A stretch of DNA of 64,000 bases from Nocardia sp. CC227C (GTDB lineage Bacteria; Actinomycetota; Actinomycetes; Mycobacteriales; Mycobacteriaceae), in NCBI RefSeq assembly GCF_030767025.1, contig NZ_JASITE010000005.1, positions 452,257 through 516,256 of the forward strand, written 5' to 3'. Made by a program: the position numbers and the translations under genes. A model generated the notes under the pieces. That model was not told where the DNA came from and ran no database searches. It saw only the letters and a list, made by a program, of their open reading frames with translations. The number at the start of each line of letters is the position of its first letter. Position 1 is the stretch's first letter. Of the stretch, positions 62,816 to 64,000 are shown one piece after another.

Positions 62816-63541
62816 GTGGACCAGACAACCGGGACGCAGTCGCACCCGCACGAACCGCATGCCGAAGGGTTCGCGTCCAAGCTCAACTGGCTGCGGGCCG
62901 GAGTGCTCGGAGCCAATGACGGCATCGTCTCCACCGCCGGTCTGGTGGTGGGCGTCGCGGCCGCGACCACGGACGCCACCAATATCCTCACCGCGGGCGT
63001 CGCCGGACTCACCGCCGGTGCGATCTCCATGGCGGCCGGTGAGTACGTCTCGGTGAGCACCCAGCGCGACTCCGAGAAAGCGTTGCTGGCCAAGGAGAAA
63101 CGCGAACTCGCCGAGCAGCCCGACTACGAACTCGCCGAACTCACCGAGATCTACCAGGCCAAGGGACTCTCACCGGAGACCGCACGCAAGGTCGCCGAGG
63201 AACTCACCGCCCACGATGCCTTCGCCGCGCATGCCGAGGCCGAATTGGGTTTGGACCCCGAAGAACTCACCAATCCGTGGCAGGCCGCGCTCTCCTCGGC
63301 CGTGGCGTTCACCGTCGGCGCGCTGCTGCCGCTGCTGGCCATTCTGCTGCCGCCGGTGTCGTGGCGGATTCCGGTGACCTTCGCGGCGGTGATGCTGGCG
63401 CTGGCCATCACGGGTTCGGTGAGTGCGCGGCTGGGCGGCGGCAACCCGCGCCGCGCGGTGCTGCGGGTGGTGATCGGCGGTGCGCTGGCGATGGCCGTCA
63501 CCTACGGAATCGGCCAGCTCGCCGGGGTTTCCGGAATCTAG
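62816..63541 (+). CDS. VIT1/CCC1 family Fe2+/Mn2+ transporter
   Basis: 241 residues from GTG 62816. Opening KLNWLRAGVLGANDGIVSTAGLVVGVAAA (in two parts: LNWLRAGVLGANDG and IVSTAGLVVGVA) and GAISMAAGEYVSVSTQRDSE are typical of VIT family. A cytoplasmic helical metal-binding part (about 85-150, rich in Glu) lies between helices 2 and 3. Five membrane helices in total. N-terminal His (QSHPHEPHAEG) may bind metal. It probably moves Fe2+ or Mn2+ out of the cytoplasm. Confidence 0.9.
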   Translation: MDQTTGTQSHPHEPHAEGFASKLNWLRAGVLGANDGIVSTAGLVVGVAAATTDATNILTAGVAGLTAGAISMAAGEYVSVSTQRDSEKALLAKEKRELAEQPDYELAELTEIYQAKGLSPETARKVAEELTAHDAFAAHAEAELGLDPEELTNPWQAALSSAVAFTVGALLPLLAILLPPVSWRIPVTFAAVMLALAITGSVSARLGGGNPRRAVLRVVIGGALAMAVTYGIGQLAGVSGI

Positions 63542-63550
63542 CGCGAGCGG

Positions 63551-63943
63551 TCAGCGGCCCGGATACACCGCCTCGGCCGGAATGTAGTTCTCGGTCCCCG
63601 GCGACTTGGGCACGCAGACCCAGTCGCCATCGCGGACATCCCATGCCGAGATGACATTGTCGTGCGTGCAGTCGTCACCCACCCGGCGGTCGGCCAGGTC
63701 CATCGGCGGTGCCACCGGTGTGGGAATCCGCGCGGCGGGTGCGGGGACGGACGTCGTCGGCGCGACCGCGGTCGTGGTGGGCGGGGGCACGTTCGCGGGG
63801 ACTCGCTCACGGCCCGTTCGCGTGTCGCCGCGACCGGTGAGCAGCATGCCCACCGCGACGGCGAGCACCAGCACGCCCGCGATCACCACGACCACCGCGA
63901 GGGCGCGCGGTGTGATGTCGCCTTCGCTGCGTCCTTCGGCCAT
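63551..63943 (-). CDS. Single-pass membrane protein, Pro/Thr-rich linker, unknown function
   Basis: 130 residues from ATG 63941-63943 with AAGGAG upstream. Short cytoplasmic start (MAEGRSEGD), one membrane helix (about 14-36), a Pro/Thr/Val/Ala-rich linker (about 50-80) and a small C-terminal domain with two Cys (DDCTHDN and WVCVPK). The outside domain may be held by a disulfide. No family recognised. Confidence 0.65.
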   Translation of the reverse strand: MAEGRSEGDITPRALAVVVVIAGVLVLAVAVGMLLTGRGDTRTGRERVPANVPPPTTTAVAPTTSVPAPAARIPTPVAPPMDLADRRVGDDCTHDNVISAWDVRDGDWVCVPKSPGTENYIPAEAVYPGR

Positions 63944-64000
63944 ACCTGAACTCCTTCGATGCGCGGCCACCCGGATCAGGGGGCGGGCGGCGGGGGTACC

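Noticed and set aside
1..64000. tRNA, rRNA or CRISPR
   Set aside because: Scanning the intergenic regions showed no cloverleaf-like sequence with a T-loop and no regularly spaced repeat array.

Overview
The window is a stretch of high-GC actinobacterial chromosome, most likely Nocardia or a close mycolate-making relative. The evidence is a complete mce operon with a Mce-associated protein, Lsr2, an Rv3235-like protein, a KasA/B-type ketosynthase beside a FadD32-type fatty acyl-AMP ligase, a VirS/MymA-like divergent pair, DUF3558 and DUF397 proteins, and F420-type oxidoreductases. I see no rRNA, tRNA, CRISPR array, transposase or phage gene. The genus is an inference from gene content; no marker gene is present.

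Layout. 1-5.2 kb: end of an alpha-oxoamine synthase, a NodB-type deacetylase lipoprotein divergent from a DUF4015-type hydrolase, then a TetR regulator overlapping a 3-hydroxyacyl-CoA dehydrogenase. 5.4-8.7 kb: a tight three-gene envelope operon (solute-binding/VWA lipoprotein, coiled-coil membrane protein, second binding protein); this is the best candidate here for an undescribed system. 8.7-13.8 kb: small acyl and ester enzymes (hotdog thioesterase, secreted SGNH esterase, secreted alpha/beta hydrolase), a QsdR-like TetR and a DUF3558 lipoprotein. 13.8-18.6 kb: an accessory zone of lower GC with a truncated DUF222 protein, broken small genes, a secreted orphan and a WhiJ/DUF397-type regulatory pair. 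18.6-20.5 kb: a decaying operon (frameshifted M20 dipeptidase and a YfcC transporter with a large internal deletion).

20.7-28.9 kb: LLM oxidoreductase, beta-lactamase-fold membrane hydrolase, DUF574 methyltransferase, PAS-GGDEF-EAL protein, stand-alone LigD-type polymerase, AraC regulator divergent from a methyltransferase. 29.0-33.9 kb: FadD32-type ligase and Kas synthase (likely one operon), then an ABC1/UbiB kinase-like protein. 33.9-41.6 kb: DUF72 protein, then the glycerol locus: IclR regulator with one glycerol kinase, divergent from a second glycerol kinase, GlpD and GlpF, with a strong palindrome between the arms.

41.7-49.7 kb: small unknowns, a large SARP-type ATPase regulator, Lsr2, an Rv3235-like protein, and a Baeyer-Villiger-type monooxygenase divergent from a VirS-like AraC regulator, with two 16-base direct repeats between them. 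50-61 kb: a ketosteroid-isomerase-like protein, a GMC oxidoreductase and a nine-gene yrbE-mce-mas operon encoding a lipid or steroid importer. 61.4-64 kb: small NTF2-like protein, Ca/H antiporter, VIT1-type metal transporter and a membrane-anchored orphan.

Much of the window serves envelope and lipid metabolism: mycolate-type chain extension and activation, lipid import by Mce, glycerol uptake and phosphorylation, and secreted esterases. Most regulators sit divergent from their likely targets, and several have clear palindromes or repeats in the shared intergenic region.
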